Assembly (NCBI RefSeq): GCF_026015295.1
Contig: NZ_JAPDUW010000001.1
Span: 744,001-808,000, forward strand
DNA from: Segatella copri
Lineage (GTDB): Bacteria > Bacteroidota > Bacteroidia > Bacteroidales > Bacteroidaceae
DNA: 64,000 nucleotides
Direction: 5' to 3'
Of this stretch, positions 48,828 to 56,607 are shown one piece after another (the first letter of the stretch is position 1; every line of letters starts with the position of its first letter). The position numbers and the translations under genes are program-made. The notes under the pieces are model-generated. The model did no database searches. It saw nothing but the letters and a program-made list of their open reading frames with translations, and was not told where the DNA came from.

Positions 48828-50144
48828 ATGGGGGTAATAAACAGAATACTAGGTTTTTACGAAGATATCAGAGAGTTCAATTCTTCTAATATCAAAGACT
48901 TCCGGGGCAGACTCAAGTCTTGGATCAAGATGGGTATGCTTGCCGGTCGCATCTTCTATCTCAAGGATATGTGGGCCAGGGATGTGGCTGCCTTGACTTT
49001 TGCCTCCTTCATGGCTCTGATACCTTTCATGGCTATGATGTTTGTCATAGCCCGTGGTTTCGGCTATGCCTCTCTGCTCGAATCCTGGCTCTCTACCACC
49101 TTCGAGGCACAGCCTGTTGTGGCGCAGACCATCGTTAACTTCGTTCACAATTATATTGAGAATACACAGAGCAACTACATCATCGGTACGGGTATCGTGA
49201 TGTTTCTCTATACCATCGTTTCGCTGATGCAGAAGATAGAGCTTACCTTCGATGACATCTGGCATACGGGCGAGCGTTCGTGGAAGCAGATTGTTACCGA
49301 ATATCCTACCATTCTGTTTGGTCTGGGACTGCTGATTCTCTTTGCTTCGAGCATCAATGTATGGACGGTGAATATGGTGGATAATGTAGACAGGATAGCG
49401 GATATCGGGGATACCATTCCTTCGTTCATCCTCCATCTGGCAGCTTTCGTACCGATGTTCCTGTTCTTCGTGTTCTGCTATTATGTCATCCCGAATACCT
49501 ATATCCGGGTTCGCAGTACCCTGGTTCCATCGTTCCTGGCGGGTGTCTGCATGACGGCACTTCAGTATGGATATATCTATCTGCAGGTTTTTCTGTCCAG
49601 CTACAATGTCATCTATGGTTCGCTGGCAGCCATTCCGCTCTTCCTGTTATGGCTTCAGATTTCGTGGGCTATCGTAGTGTTTGGCGCCTTGCTCTGCCAT
49701 ACCAACCAGAACATCCATTATTATGATGGTGATTTGCAGTACGATCACCTGAAACTGGTGCAGCGCATCAAGGTTTGTGGGGTGGTGATGCATCTGGTAT
49801 GTCGTCGGTTCAATCAGGGCGAACAGGCGTATACTCCGAAAGAAATTCATGATTTAACGAAGGTGCCTCAACAGATTGTCAACCAGTCGGTTAAGGAACT
49901 GTTACGTGCCCGTTTGCTGGTAGAAATCCGGAATGGTAAGAAAAGCAGTTTTGAGGAATCGGTGGTTCTTCATCCGATAGAGAAGATAGAGCATCTTACC
50001 TATGGTGTGATGATAGAGCGCCTCTTCAGTTATGGCGAGGATATCTCAAGCCTGGCCGCATTGGAGTCGGATATGGCGATGTGGAAGGATATCGATATCG
50101 TGAATGCAGAGTTCATAGAAAAGGGAAAGCAAATCGCTTTCTGA
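48828..50144 (+). CDS. YihY/BrkB family membrane protein with C-terminal winged-helix-like domain
   Basis: 438 residues. The first 300 form a YihY (formerly ribonuclease BN) domain with six hydrophobic helices: DVAALTFASFMALIPFMAMM, IGTGIVMFLYTIVSLMQKIE and YGSLAAIPLFLLWLQISWAIVVFGA. The last 120 residues are soluble and look like a winged helix (YTPKEIHDLTKVPQQIVNQSVKEL, then LLVEIRNGKKSSFEESVVLHP). Membrane function is not settled for the family. The soluble tail suggests a regulatory or nucleic-acid-binding part. Confidence 0.87.
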   Translation: MGVINRILGFYEDIREFNSSNIKDFRGRLKSWIKMGMLAGRIFYLKDMWARDVAALTFASFMALIPFMAMMFVIARGFGYASLLESWLSTTFEAQPVVAQTIVNFVHNYIENTQSNYIIGTGIVMFLYTIVSLMQKIELTFDDIWHTGERSWKQIVTEYPTILFGLGLLILFASSINVWTVNMVDNVDRIADIGDTIPSFILHLAAFVPMFLFFVFCYYVIPNTYIRVRSTLVPSFLAGVCMTALQYGYIYLQVFLSSYNVIYGSLAAIPLFLLWLQISWAIVVFGALLCHTNQNIHYYDGDLQYDHLKLVQRIKVCGVVMHLVCRRFNQGEQAYTPKEIHDLTKVPQQIVNQSVKELLRARLLVEIRNGKKSSFEESVVLHPIEKIEHLTYGVMIERLFSYGEDISSLAALESDMAMWKDIDIVNAEFIEKGKQIAF

Positions 50145-50156
50145 TGAAAAACGGTG

Positions 50157-50189
50157 TTTTTTAGGCACGTGTAATCCGTGCCTAAAAAA
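50157..50189. terminator. Bidirectional terminator between the YihY and phosphoribosyltransferase genes
   Basis: A perfect 13-bp stem TTTTTTAGGCACG/CGTGCCTAAAAAA with a 7-nt loop in a 63-bp convergent gap. Confidence 0.92.
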
Positions 50190-50207
50190 CTATCAATTTA
50201 TAGTTTC

Positions 50208-50804
50208 TTATTTCTGGTCATATCCGTCAGAAATCTTTTTTCCCAGTGCTAGCGCCAGTTCTACCTTGGCACCATATCCTTCCAGCTGGTCGGCAAACTT
50301 GGCTACCGAATTGCCGGATGCGATGATGTCATCAAAGAGAATGATCTTTTTGCCCTGGAAGAAAGCCTCGTCGATATGGAGTTCATCTACAGGATCGCCA
50401 TCTTCATCTACATCATGCGTGTAGCTGAAGGCAGGGTAGGCGTTGGTCATGCCCGTAGCCTTGCATATCTCCTCGCTGAACTCCTTGAAACGGCGCTTGG
50501 TATGCGCCTCAAGAGCTGCAGGAATACAGACCAGGGTAAACTGTGCTGCCTCTTCGCCCAAAAGACTCTTCAGCTTGTCTGATACCATTTCGATAGCCTT
50601 CTTCAGGGCTTCCTGATGGTCCATCTCCGTAGTGAGCTCAGAGTTACCTTTAAAGTTGACGATAAGGTCGCGTTTTTCCCATTCCTCTGCTGTGAGCTCA
50701 AAAGTACCGAAGGCGCTGAATGCAGCGTAGTCGACAAGCCATTTGTAGTGCAGTCCGTTTTTCAGGACTGGCCACGAGTTGATTTCATTTTCGTAATTAG
50801 CCAT
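50208..50804 (-). CDS. Phosphoribosyltransferase-fold protein, orphan
   Basis: 198 residues. The PRPP-binding loop is IILFDDIIASGNSVAKFADQ near residue 153, with the two acidic residues expected for a type I phosphoribosyltransferase. The N-terminal 80 residues are Trp/Glu-rich without a known motif. The middle strand FTLVCIPAALEAHTKRRFKEF resembles ComF-like proteins. It may act in DNA uptake or nucleotide salvage, or have lost catalysis; the context does not help. It has its own promoter. Confidence 0.75.
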   Translation of the reverse strand: MANYENEINSWPVLKNGLHYKWLVDYAAFSAFGTFELTAEEWEKRDLIVNFKGNSELTTEMDHQEALKKAIEMVSDKLKSLLGEEAAQFTLVCIPAALEAHTKRRFKEFSEEICKATGMTNAYPAFSYTHDVDEDGDPVDELHIDEAFFQGKKIILFDDIIASGNSVAKFADQLEGYGAKVELALALGKKISDGYDQK

Positions 50805-50843
50805 AGACTAGAATTTTTTGATAATTAATAATGCATAGTTTCT

Positions 50844-50851
50844 GCAAAAAT
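50844..50851 (-). promoter_or_regulatory. -7 box of the phosphoribosyltransferase gene
   Basis: TATTTTTG on the minus strand, about 40 nt upstream of the start. Confidence 0.65.
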
Positions 50852-50947
50852 AGGAAATCTTTTCGAATTAAGGTGCCGGTTTCATAAAAAAGATTTGTTT
50901 TTTAAGTAATATTTCACGTAGCTGCCCTTTTTTTACTTATTTTTTAG

Positions 50948-50955
50948 TACCTTTG
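50948..50955 (+). promoter_or_regulatory. -7 box of the YitT gene
   Basis: TACCTTTG followed by CA, 31 nt before the ATG at 50986. It shows that alternative in-frame starts further left (TTG at 50953) lie inside the promoter and are not used. Confidence 0.75.
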
Positions 50956-50985
50956 CACCGCATTTTAAGAAATACGTATATTTAT

Positions 50986-51885
50986 ATGACGAGAAAAACA
51001 AAACTTCATGAAATCCGCGACTACGTTATCATTGCCCTGGCGATGATAGAAGGTAGTATCGGTTTGAACATCTTCCTGCTTCCCAATCATATCACGATGG
51101 GTGGTGTAGGAGGTATCGCTTCTATCCTTTACTGGGGATTTGGCATCCCGGCATCTGTATCTTATCTGGCGCTCAATGTGTTCCTGCTTCTCATCGCATT
51201 CCGCATTCTGGGCTATAAGTTCTGTCTGAAGACCATCTATGGTGTTGGTATCTTTGCCTTAACTACCCGTCTGATAGAGACGCATACGGTAGGCATGACG
51301 CCGCTGCTTCACGACCAGCCGTTCATGGCAACGGTCATCGGTGCGTTCTTCATGGGCAGCAGTGCCGGTCTGGGTCTTTCCTGCAATGGTTCTACGGGTG
51401 GTTCTGATACCGTAGCGGCGATGATCAACAAGTATTGGAACATTTCCCTGGGTCATGCCATCATGATTTGCGACCTGTGTATCATCACCAGTTCTTATCT
51501 GGTATTGCGCGATTGGGAGATGGTGATTTACGGTTATGTCTGCCTCTTTGTGCAGTCGCTCTGTGTAGATCATGTGGTGAATGCGTTGCGCCGTTCGGTT
51601 CAGTTCTTCATCATCAGCGACAAATATCTGGAGCTCAGTGCAGCCATCAATACCGCTGCCGACCGAGGTTGTACGGTGATGGATGGTCATGGCTGTTACA
51701 GTGGCAAGGATGTCCACATGCTGTTTGTATTGGCGCGTCAGCGTGAGTCTCAGAAGATATTCCGTCTTATCGACGAGATAGATCCTACCGCCTTTGTCAG
51801 CCAGAGTGCCGTCATCGGTGTTTATGGCGAAGGTTTCGACCGTTTCAAGGTAGGCAAGAAGATAGGTTTGCCGAAGAAGAAATAG
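50986..51885 (+). CDS. YitT family membrane protein (DUF161/DUF2179)
   Basis: 299 residues from ATG 50986. Five or six hydrophobic helices come first (YVIIALAMIEGSIGLNIFLL, HITMGGVGGIASILY, GSSAGLGLSCNGSTGGSDTVA). A C-terminal DUF2179 cytoplasmic domain follows (FIISDKYLELSAAINTAADR, then GCTVMDGHGCYSGKD and PTAFVSQSAVIGVYGEGFD). The family is widespread; its transport function is not known. A duplicated terminator follows immediately. Confidence 0.92.
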   Translation: MTRKTKLHEIRDYVIIALAMIEGSIGLNIFLLPNHITMGGVGGIASILYWGFGIPASVSYLALNVFLLLIAFRILGYKFCLKTIYGVGIFALTTRLIETHTVGMTPLLHDQPFMATVIGAFFMGSSAGLGLSCNGSTGGSDTVAAMINKYWNISLGHAIMICDLCIITSSYLVLRDWEMVIYGYVCLFVQSLCVDHVVNALRRSVQFFIISDKYLELSAAINTAADRGCTVMDGHGCYSGKDVHMLFVLARQRESQKIFRLIDEIDPTAFVSQSAVIGVYGEGFDRFKVGKKIGLPKKK

Positions 51886-51887
51886 AT

Positions 51888-51943
51888 AAACAGAAAAAGG
51901 GTGTGTCATAACTGCATGACACACCCTTTTTTAGTAATTTTCT
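51888..51943 (+). repeat. 56-bp direct repeat, left copy (contains the YitT terminator)
   Basis: It matches 52868-52923 at 55 of 56 positions. The core is a perfect hairpin, GGGTGTGTCAT/ATGACACACCC around AACTGC, followed by six T residues. The left copy starts 3 bp after the YitT stop. The two copies are 980 bp apart and enclose the toxin-antitoxin pair. Confidence 0.95.
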
Positions 51944-51962
51944 ATGAATAACACTTATTTTT

Positions 51963-52019
51963 CTTCTGTCGTTGCGCATATTTGAGAGATTTGTACGATT
52001 AGCAGAGATTCGGGAAAAA
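51963..52019. repeat. Fused remnant of the HU-gene flanks
   Basis: Bases 51963-51989 match 53751-53777 (26/27), the sequence just downstream of the HU-like gene. Bases 51988-52019 match 54439-54470 (29/32), the sequence just upstream of its promoter. The two halves meet at a shared GA. The stretch therefore looks like the same locus with the HU-like gene and its promoter deleted. Confidence 0.8.
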
Positions 52020-52070
52020 TTCCGTTATATGAGGAAAAAAAGTAAAATAATGCATTTTTTTTCAAATTCA

Positions 52071-52102
52071 TTTGGCACTTTCAATAAAAAAATGTAGTTT
52101 TG
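52071..52102 (+). promoter_or_regulatory. Promoter of the toxin-antitoxin pair
   Basis: TTTG at 52071-52074, 20 bp, TAGTTTTG at 52095-52102, 27 nt before the antitoxin start. Confidence 0.8.
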
Positions 52103-52128
52103 CAATTGCTAAATAGAAAAAGATTATT

Positions 52129-52383
52129 ATGGCAACAATTACATTAAGACCAGATGTATATGACAAAGCGGCAATCTTTGCAAGAAAAGATAAACTTAAT
52201 ATTGAGGATTGGGTAAATAAAATCCTGCAAAAAATTGTTGTTGATATATCTGAAAAGGAAGATATGAAAGCTCCTGCTGAGTCAAAAATGTTCAGTTGGG
52301 AAGAAATGGGCGGCATGTTCGCTTCAGATAAAAGTGATAAAGAACTGCGTGATGAGTATCTGGAAGAAAAATATGGGATATGA
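52129..52383 (+). CDS. Antitoxin-like small protein (RHH-type N-terminus)
   Basis: 84 residues. The N-terminus MATITLRPDVYDKAAIFARK followed by NIEDWVNKILQKIV has a beta-strand-helix-helix pattern like ribbon-helix-helix antitoxins. The C-terminal half is acidic and flexible (FSWEEMGGMFASDKSDKELR), as needed to mask a toxin. It overlaps the PIN gene by 4 bp (ATGA), the usual coupling of antitoxin before toxin. The fold is inferred, but the pairing is strong evidence. Confidence 0.8.
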   Translation: MATITLRPDVYDKAAIFARKDKLNIEDWVNKILQKIVVDISEKEDMKAPAESKMFSWEEMGGMFASDKSDKELRDEYLEEKYGI

Positions 52384-52841
52384 AAATCTTTTGTGATACC
52401 AATATTATAACGGAATTTTTAGAAAAAAGACTTCTGTTTGATGCTGTGGCTAAAATTCTTACCTTGGCATCTACTAGTCATACTTTGTTCTTGTCTGAAG
52501 GAGGATTCTACACCATCACTTTTCTCGTGGATAAACAATTACGAAGAATGAGTATCTACAATCCTGAACGTTTAGTACAGGAAAGGAAAATTCTGCTCCG
52601 CATTCTTGACACTTTCCAAATTTCGTCTGCTTCAAGATTTGGACTGAAACAAGGAGTTGAGGATGAAAACTTTAGAGATTTAGAAGATAGTTATCAATAT
52701 CAGGCGGCTATTAATTGTGGTGCTGACATTTTGTTGACTATCAATGTTAAAGACTTCGTTGGTGTCTCAGATAATAAACGAATTAAAATAATGACTCCCC
52801 AGTCTTTTGTTGATGAGTTTCTTTCTAATACGCCTAGCTGA
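52380..52841 (+). CDS. PIN-domain toxin-like ribonuclease
   Basis: 153 residues. The PIN acidic residues are visible: D6 in IFCDTNIITEFLE, Glu/Asp in FRDLEDSYQYQAAINCGADI, and Asp in LLTINVKDFVG. VapC-type PIN proteins cut tRNA or rRNA and are held inactive by the antitoxin encoded just upstream. The length is slightly longer than typical VapC (130-140). It ends 26 bp before the right copy of the 56-bp repeat. Confidence 0.88.
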   Translation: MKIFCDTNIITEFLEKRLLFDAVAKILTLASTSHTLFLSEGGFYTITFLVDKQLRRMSIYNPERLVQERKILLRILDTFQISSASRFGLKQGVEDENFRDLEDSYQYQAAINCGADILLTINVKDFVGVSDNKRIKIMTPQSFVDEFLSNTPS

Positions 52842-52867
52842 CTTACGAGTCTGCGTTTATGTTCTTA

Positions 52868-52923
52868 AAACAGAAAATGGGTGTGTCATAACTGCATGAC
52901 ACACCCTTTTTTAGTAATTTTCT
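52868..52923 (+). repeat. 56-bp direct repeat, right copy (terminator of the PIN gene)
   Basis: The only difference from the left copy is A to T at 52878. The hairpin and T-run are intact, so it can end the toxin transcript and the amidase transcript from the other side. Confidence 0.95.
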
Positions 52924-52954
52924 GAGTTTAGACATCTATATCCTCTGGCTTCGT

Positions 52955-53392
52955 CTAGATGTGGAAATCTACCAACTTCAGCCATCGCTTGACATCAAAC
53001 GACGGACAGTCTTTGTGAACGTTCGGCAAATCGCGGTGGCCCAGTATCTCTGCATCAGGATAGGAGAGGCAGAGGCTCTCCAGAAGCGAATACAGAGACT
53101 GATTCTGGGCTGGAGTGCGCGTATCGGCAGGCTTGCCGTTCTTGTCGAGACCTCCCTCATAACAGATGCCGATGCTGTGGGCATTGTAATGACGGGCATG
53201 GGCTCCTACCTCCGACTCCGGACGACCCGGATATACCACACCATCCTTCGTGATGTAATAATGATAGCCGATACTCTTGAAACCGCGGGCAAGATGGCAG
53301 GCCTCCAACTGCTCGAATGTGAAATCCTGAGTCACTCTCGTGGCAGAACAGTGGATCACGATGAGTGAAATGCTACGATGTTTCTGTGTCAT
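52955..53392 (-). CDS. N-acetylmuramoyl-L-alanine amidase, T7-lysozyme-like
   Basis: 145 residues from ATG 53392, preceded by AGGGAGG. The enzyme cleaves the bond between muramic acid and the stem peptide of peptidoglycan. Amidase_2 zinc ligands are seen in LIVIHCSATR near the start and in GHRDLPNVHKDCPSFD (His and Cys). HYYITKDGVVYPGRPESEVG and NAHSIGICYEGG are also typical. No signal peptide is seen, so release would need another factor, perhaps the small hydrophobic protein encoded 16 bp upstream. It is the last gene of the minus-strand cassette. Confidence 0.93.
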   Translation of the reverse strand: MTQKHRSISLIVIHCSATRVTQDFTFEQLEACHLARGFKSIGYHYYITKDGVVYPGRPESEVGAHARHYNAHSIGICYEGGLDKNGKPADTRTPAQNQSLYSLLESLCLSYPDAEILGHRDLPNVHKDCPSFDVKRWLKLVDFHI

Positions 53393-53408
53393 GGCAACCT
53401 CCCTTCTT

Positions 53409-53498
53409 TTAGCAGTTCTGTACACAGAATGAGCTGGCTACAGCTGTTAATACCGTGATGAGGAAGTTGATGATGGTTTTCCAATTTACTTTTTTCAT
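53409..53498 (-). CDS. Smalltalk protein (29 residues, single membrane span)
   Basis: The ORF begins MKKVNWKTIINF, continues with a hydrophobic helix LITVLTAVASSF and ends CVQNC. It matches from memory the small Bacteroidales family called smalltalk, which is always found beside an amidase. One N-terminal-in transmembrane helix with two Cys at the C-terminus is the likely form. A lipoprotein is less likely, because the Cys is at the very end. It lies 16 bp upstream of the amidase ATG. The role is unknown; holin- or chaperone-like help for the leaderless amidase is a guess. Confidence 0.85.
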   Translation of the reverse strand: MKKVNWKTIINFLITVLTAVASSFCVQNC

Positions 53499-53784
53499 TT
53501 TGCTTTGTTTTTTAATGATTAATACTAAGTGGATAATGATAGTCACATGCTTGTTTTAGTGGTTGAAATTTAGTTTCAGTAAGCGTTTCTGGAAAAAGAA
53601 GGGCGGGGGAGTAACTGCCTGCCCGGATACCCGTAAAAGGCAGGTTCTTGGGTCATTATGATTTGCTGTTTATCCGTAATCGTCAGGATGAAAACCAGCC
53701 GCTTTGTGCCTTCGGAATATCCCTGTCGCCGGTCAGTTCACTCCTTCCTTCTTCTGTCGTTTCGCATATTTGAGAGACGGTTCA
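53499..53784 (-). other. 286-bp gap between HU-like gene and smalltalk
   Basis: It holds a hairpin with AACTGCCT (53613-53620) paired to AGGCAGGTT with a bulge, and at 53751-53777 the block that recurs at 51963. No promoter matching the phylum consensus is seen, so amidase transcripts probably start further upstream. Confidence 0.4.
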
Positions 53785-54321
53785 CTACTCCAGGCCGTCT
53801 CCGTTGTCGCCTGTTCCGTCGGTACTGCCGCCTTGTGATGTACCGCCGCCCCCAGTGGTTCCGCTGCCCTGTGTGGTATCGCCAGTGGTGGTATCGCCTG
53901 CAGCGCTCTCGCTAGAGTTGAGGAGATCCATGGCGTTCTTGGCGTTGGCATCGAGAGAGAGCTGGGTGTTGCTGAGCTTGCCGGTAGCACGTGCTCTGAG
54001 GCGGTAGCCTTCTACAAACTTGGCGAGGCTCCACTCCTTGATGCTGGCGGCTCCCATCTTGTTGATGATGCCGATGGAGAAGATGGCAAGGTTGTCTATC
54101 TTCACTGCCTTGTTCTGGAGCACGAGCTCCTTCACACAGCTCACCATATCGGTGAGAAGGCCCTTGATGGCACCCTTCGAGAACGGGGTGTTGTGGCTCG
54201 CCATGTGTTCGGCGAGTTCATCGATACCGATGGTTTCTGTTACTACTGGTCGCGCATAATACTTGCCATACGCTTCCTTGATTGTCTTGTTCTTGTTCTT
54301 CGCTAACTTGATGAGAATCAT
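53785..54321 (-). CDS. HU-like DNA-binding protein with Gly/Thr-rich tail
   Basis: 178 residues. Residues 1-125 resemble the divergent HU/IHF fold of Bacteroidales (YYARPVVTETIGIDELAEHM, GAIKGLLTDMVSCVKELVLQ, VKIDNLAIFSIGIINKMG). The last 40 residues are low complexity (GDTTTGDTTQGSGTTGGGGT and onward, ending in acidic residues). DNA bending is the expected role. It belongs with the amidase, DUF4248 and VirE-type genes that recur together in this order. It has its own promoter. Confidence 0.85.
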   Translation of the reverse strand: MILIKLAKNKNKTIKEAYGKYYARPVVTETIGIDELAEHMASHNTPFSKGAIKGLLTDMVSCVKELVLQNKAVKIDNLAIFSIGIINKMGAASIKEWSLAKFVEGYRLRARATGKLSNTQLSLDANAKNAMDLLNSSESAAGDTTTGDTTQGSGTTGGGGTSQGGSTDGTGDNGDGLE

Positions 54322-54650
54322 ACTTTTAAAAATTTAGTTTTAGTAAAAAGCAGTCTGTGTCTCCGCCGAGACCGTTGCTGCATCAACCTCTCTGATTGAC
54401 GATACAAAGATACAACATTCCCGAACCCCCAACTATGCGATTTGTGCGATTTGCAGGGATTCGGGAAAAAAAGGTTGAAAAAAGTGGTATTTTTTTATGT
54501 TACTGAACTTTCAACGATGTAGAGCGGAGCGCAGGGATATATAGCATAAGAATTGCTTTTATTTGAAAATAAAGACATTTTATTCCGCATTATTTTGCAG
54601 ATACCAACTTTTTTCGTAACTTTGCCAAAAATTCAATAAAAAGCAACAAT
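54322..54650. promoter_or_regulatory. Divergent control region: HU-like gene (-) and AAA/PD-(D/E)XK gene (+)
   Basis: Minus strand: TATCTTTG at 54405-54412 with TTGG about 17-20 bp upstream, giving an 85-nt leader for the HU-like gene. Plus strand: TTTG at 54594-54597, 19 bp, TAACTTTG at 54617-54624, 27 nt before the ATPase gene. Bases 54439-54470 recur at 51988-52019. Confidence 0.75.
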
Positions 54651-56252
54651 ATGAAATATCCTATAGGTATACAAAACTTTAGTGAAATTATAGATGGCGG
54701 TTATGTTTATCTCGACAAGACCAAGCTCCTCTATGATTTAGTGCATAATGGGAAAATATATTTTCTGAGTCGTCCAAGACGATTCGGAAAGTCGTTGTTG
54801 ATTTCTACCCTGGAATGCTACTTCCAAGGAAAAAAAGAATTGTTTAAAGGACTTGCCATCGAACAGTTAGAAAAAGAATGGAAGCAATATCCTGTTTTTC
54901 ATATTGATTTCAACGGCAAGGACTTCACACAGGCAGGCGAATTGGAAAAAACCTTGCAGACTTTTGTTGAAACCCAAGAACTGAATTATGGCAGAAACCC
55001 ATTGGCCAACACCTTGGGAGACCGATTCATGGCTGTTTTGAAAGCTGCCCACGAAAGGACAGGACTTGGCGCCGTAGTCCTGATAGATGAATATGACAAA
55101 CCTTTATTGGATGTTTTAGACTCAGGGTTAAAGACCTTCGATTCTGAAGGCAACGAACGTTTGTTGGAAGACCGACATCGTGAAATCATGAAAGGTTTCT
55201 ACAGTGTCTTCAAGGCTGCTGACAGAGATTTGAAATTCGTGCTGTTGACAGGTGTTACCAAGTTCTCGCAAGTAAGCGTATTCAGTGGTTTCAACCAACC
55301 AGATGACATCAGCATGGACGACCGCTACGAGGCTCTTTGCGGCATCACGGAAGAGGAACTGTATTCTGTCTTTGATGAGCAAATCAAGGCAATGGCTGCA
55401 AGATATAAAGTGTCTGAGGATGAGATGAAATATCGGCTCAAGCGCAAATATGACGGTTACCATTTCAGCCCAAGCATGCTCGACATCTACAATCCTTTCA
55501 GTATCTTGAACTCACTGAGCAAGAAAATCCTGAGTGATTTCTGGTTCCGTACAGGTTCACCTACTTATCTGGTCCGCTTATTAGCTCACTTCGACGAAAA
55601 CCTCAATGAACTGACAGGGAAATTTTATCCTACCAGCAGTTTTATAGATTACAAGGCGGATACAGAGGCTCCATTGCCAATGATTTACCAGAGTGGTTAT
55701 CTCACCATTAAGGATTGGAACATGGATACCGATTCTTATCTCTTGGATTTTCCAAACGATGAAGTAAAAGCTGGTTTCGTAACCATGGTGGCTGCCAACT
55801 ATCTGAAGCCCAAGGAATCGCCTGACGCTTGGGTCGTAGAAGTTGTTAATACGATGAAGATGGGAGATTGTGACAAATTGGAGAAACTACTTACTTCCTT
55901 CTTCGCCAGTATACCCTATAGCCAACGTCGTAAAGATGACGAGCGGGAAAAAGAGCGATACTTTCAATATACCTTCTATCTGGTGATTCGCATGATAAGC
56001 AGTTTTACCGTTCTAATAGAAAAGGAGCAAAGTGAAGGACGGGTTGATTGCATTATTGAGACCCCAATGTTTGTATATATCTTCGAATTTAAGCGTGATG
56101 GGTCAGCGACTGAAGCCTTGAAACAAATCGAGGAAAAAGGATATGCCCGTGAGTATGCTACAGACAACAGAACGATTTACCTGATAGGCTGCAATTTCTC
56201 GTCTAAGACGGGGACGATTGACGACTGGAAGTCTAAGGGCAAAAGCGTTTAA
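54651..56252 (+). CDS. AAA-ATPase-like protein with PD-(D/E)XK nuclease-like C-terminus
   Basis: 533 residues. The N-terminal 200 match the AAA-ATPase-like family (PF09820): PIGIQNFSEIIDGGYVYLDK, the P-loop-like SRPRRFGKSLLISTLECYF and ALIDEYDKPL-type Walker B (VVLIDEYDKPLLD). The C-terminus has a PD-(D/E)XK-like core, GRVDCIIETPMFVYIFEFKR (D...ExK), followed by a Gln-rich helix. The family is common and often multi-copy in Bacteroidales; its biological role is unsettled, with defence or element maintenance suggested. It is the only plus-strand gene inside the cassette and has its own promoter and terminator, so it looks inserted. Confidence 0.9.
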   Translation: MKYPIGIQNFSEIIDGGYVYLDKTKLLYDLVHNGKIYFLSRPRRFGKSLLISTLECYFQGKKELFKGLAIEQLEKEWKQYPVFHIDFNGKDFTQAGELEKTLQTFVETQELNYGRNPLANTLGDRFMAVLKAAHERTGLGAVVLIDEYDKPLLDVLDSGLKTFDSEGNERLLEDRHREIMKGFYSVFKAADRDLKFVLLTGVTKFSQVSVFSGFNQPDDISMDDRYEALCGITEEELYSVFDEQIKAMAARYKVSEDEMKYRLKRKYDGYHFSPSMLDIYNPFSILNSLSKKILSDFWFRTGSPTYLVRLLAHFDENLNELTGKFYPTSSFIDYKADTEAPLPMIYQSGYLTIKDWNMDTDSYLLDFPNDEVKAGFVTMVAANYLKPKESPDAWVVEVVNTMKMGDCDKLEKLLTSFFASIPYSQRRKDDEREKERYFQYTFYLVIRMISSFTVLIEKEQSEGRVDCIIETPMFVYIFEFKRDGSATEALKQIEEKGYAREYATDNRTIYLIGCNFSSKTGTIDDWKSKGKSV

Positions 56253-56281
56253 AAACCGGGTATTTTTTCCTATAATAAACT

Positions 56282-56339
56282 CACCCTGAAAGGGATATGC
56301 ATAGTGTGTTGTATGCATTCCCTTCCAGGGTGTTTTTTT
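56282..56339 (+). terminator. Terminator of the AAA/PD-(D/E)XK gene, REP-like
   Basis: The long stem CACCCTGAAAGGGATATGCATA pairs with TATGCATTCCCTTCCAGGGTG (few mismatches) around an 8-nt loop, then T7. The ACCCTGAAAGGG core resembles the unit of the nested palindrome at 43212-43399. Confidence 0.88.
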
Positions 56340-56550
56340 ATGGTTCATCCAGAAATTCGATGATTTCTGCTACTTGTTGCCGGGTGTAGAAGTGGGAAAA
56401 CTTGCCGGCGTAGCCCGAACAGAGGCTCTGCTTGAGCTCGGGGCACCGGTTGATCCATCTCACCAGCCGGTTGAGCGCTACCCTGGGGGTAGCGGTGGGA
56501 AAGTAGAGCATGGCGAGCTCTGCCTTCCCGTAACTTCTGTCTTCTATCAT
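56338..56550 (-). CDS. DUF4248 domain-containing protein
   Basis: 70 residues. YGKAELAMLYFPTATPRVAL, followed by LNRLVRWINRCPELKQSL and FYTRQQVAEIIEFLDEP, is the whole DUF4248 domain. It resembles a small winged-helix-like DNA-binding fold, but no function is established. It recurs next to VirE-type and HU-like genes in Bacteroidales. The gene is preceded by four 21-bp repeats. Confidence 0.9.
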   Translation of the reverse strand: MIEDRSYGKAELAMLYFPTATPRVALNRLVRWINRCPELKQSLCSGYAGKFSHFYTRQQVAEIIEFLDEP

Positions 56551-56607
56551 AATTTGTTCTTTTTAGTCTGTTTTTGTCTGTTGCTTCTTTCTTCTGCCTG
56601 TTAGAAT

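Noticed and set aside
50953..50985. TTG start for the YitT gene
   Set aside because: It lies within the -7 promoter box, so it would not be transcribed.
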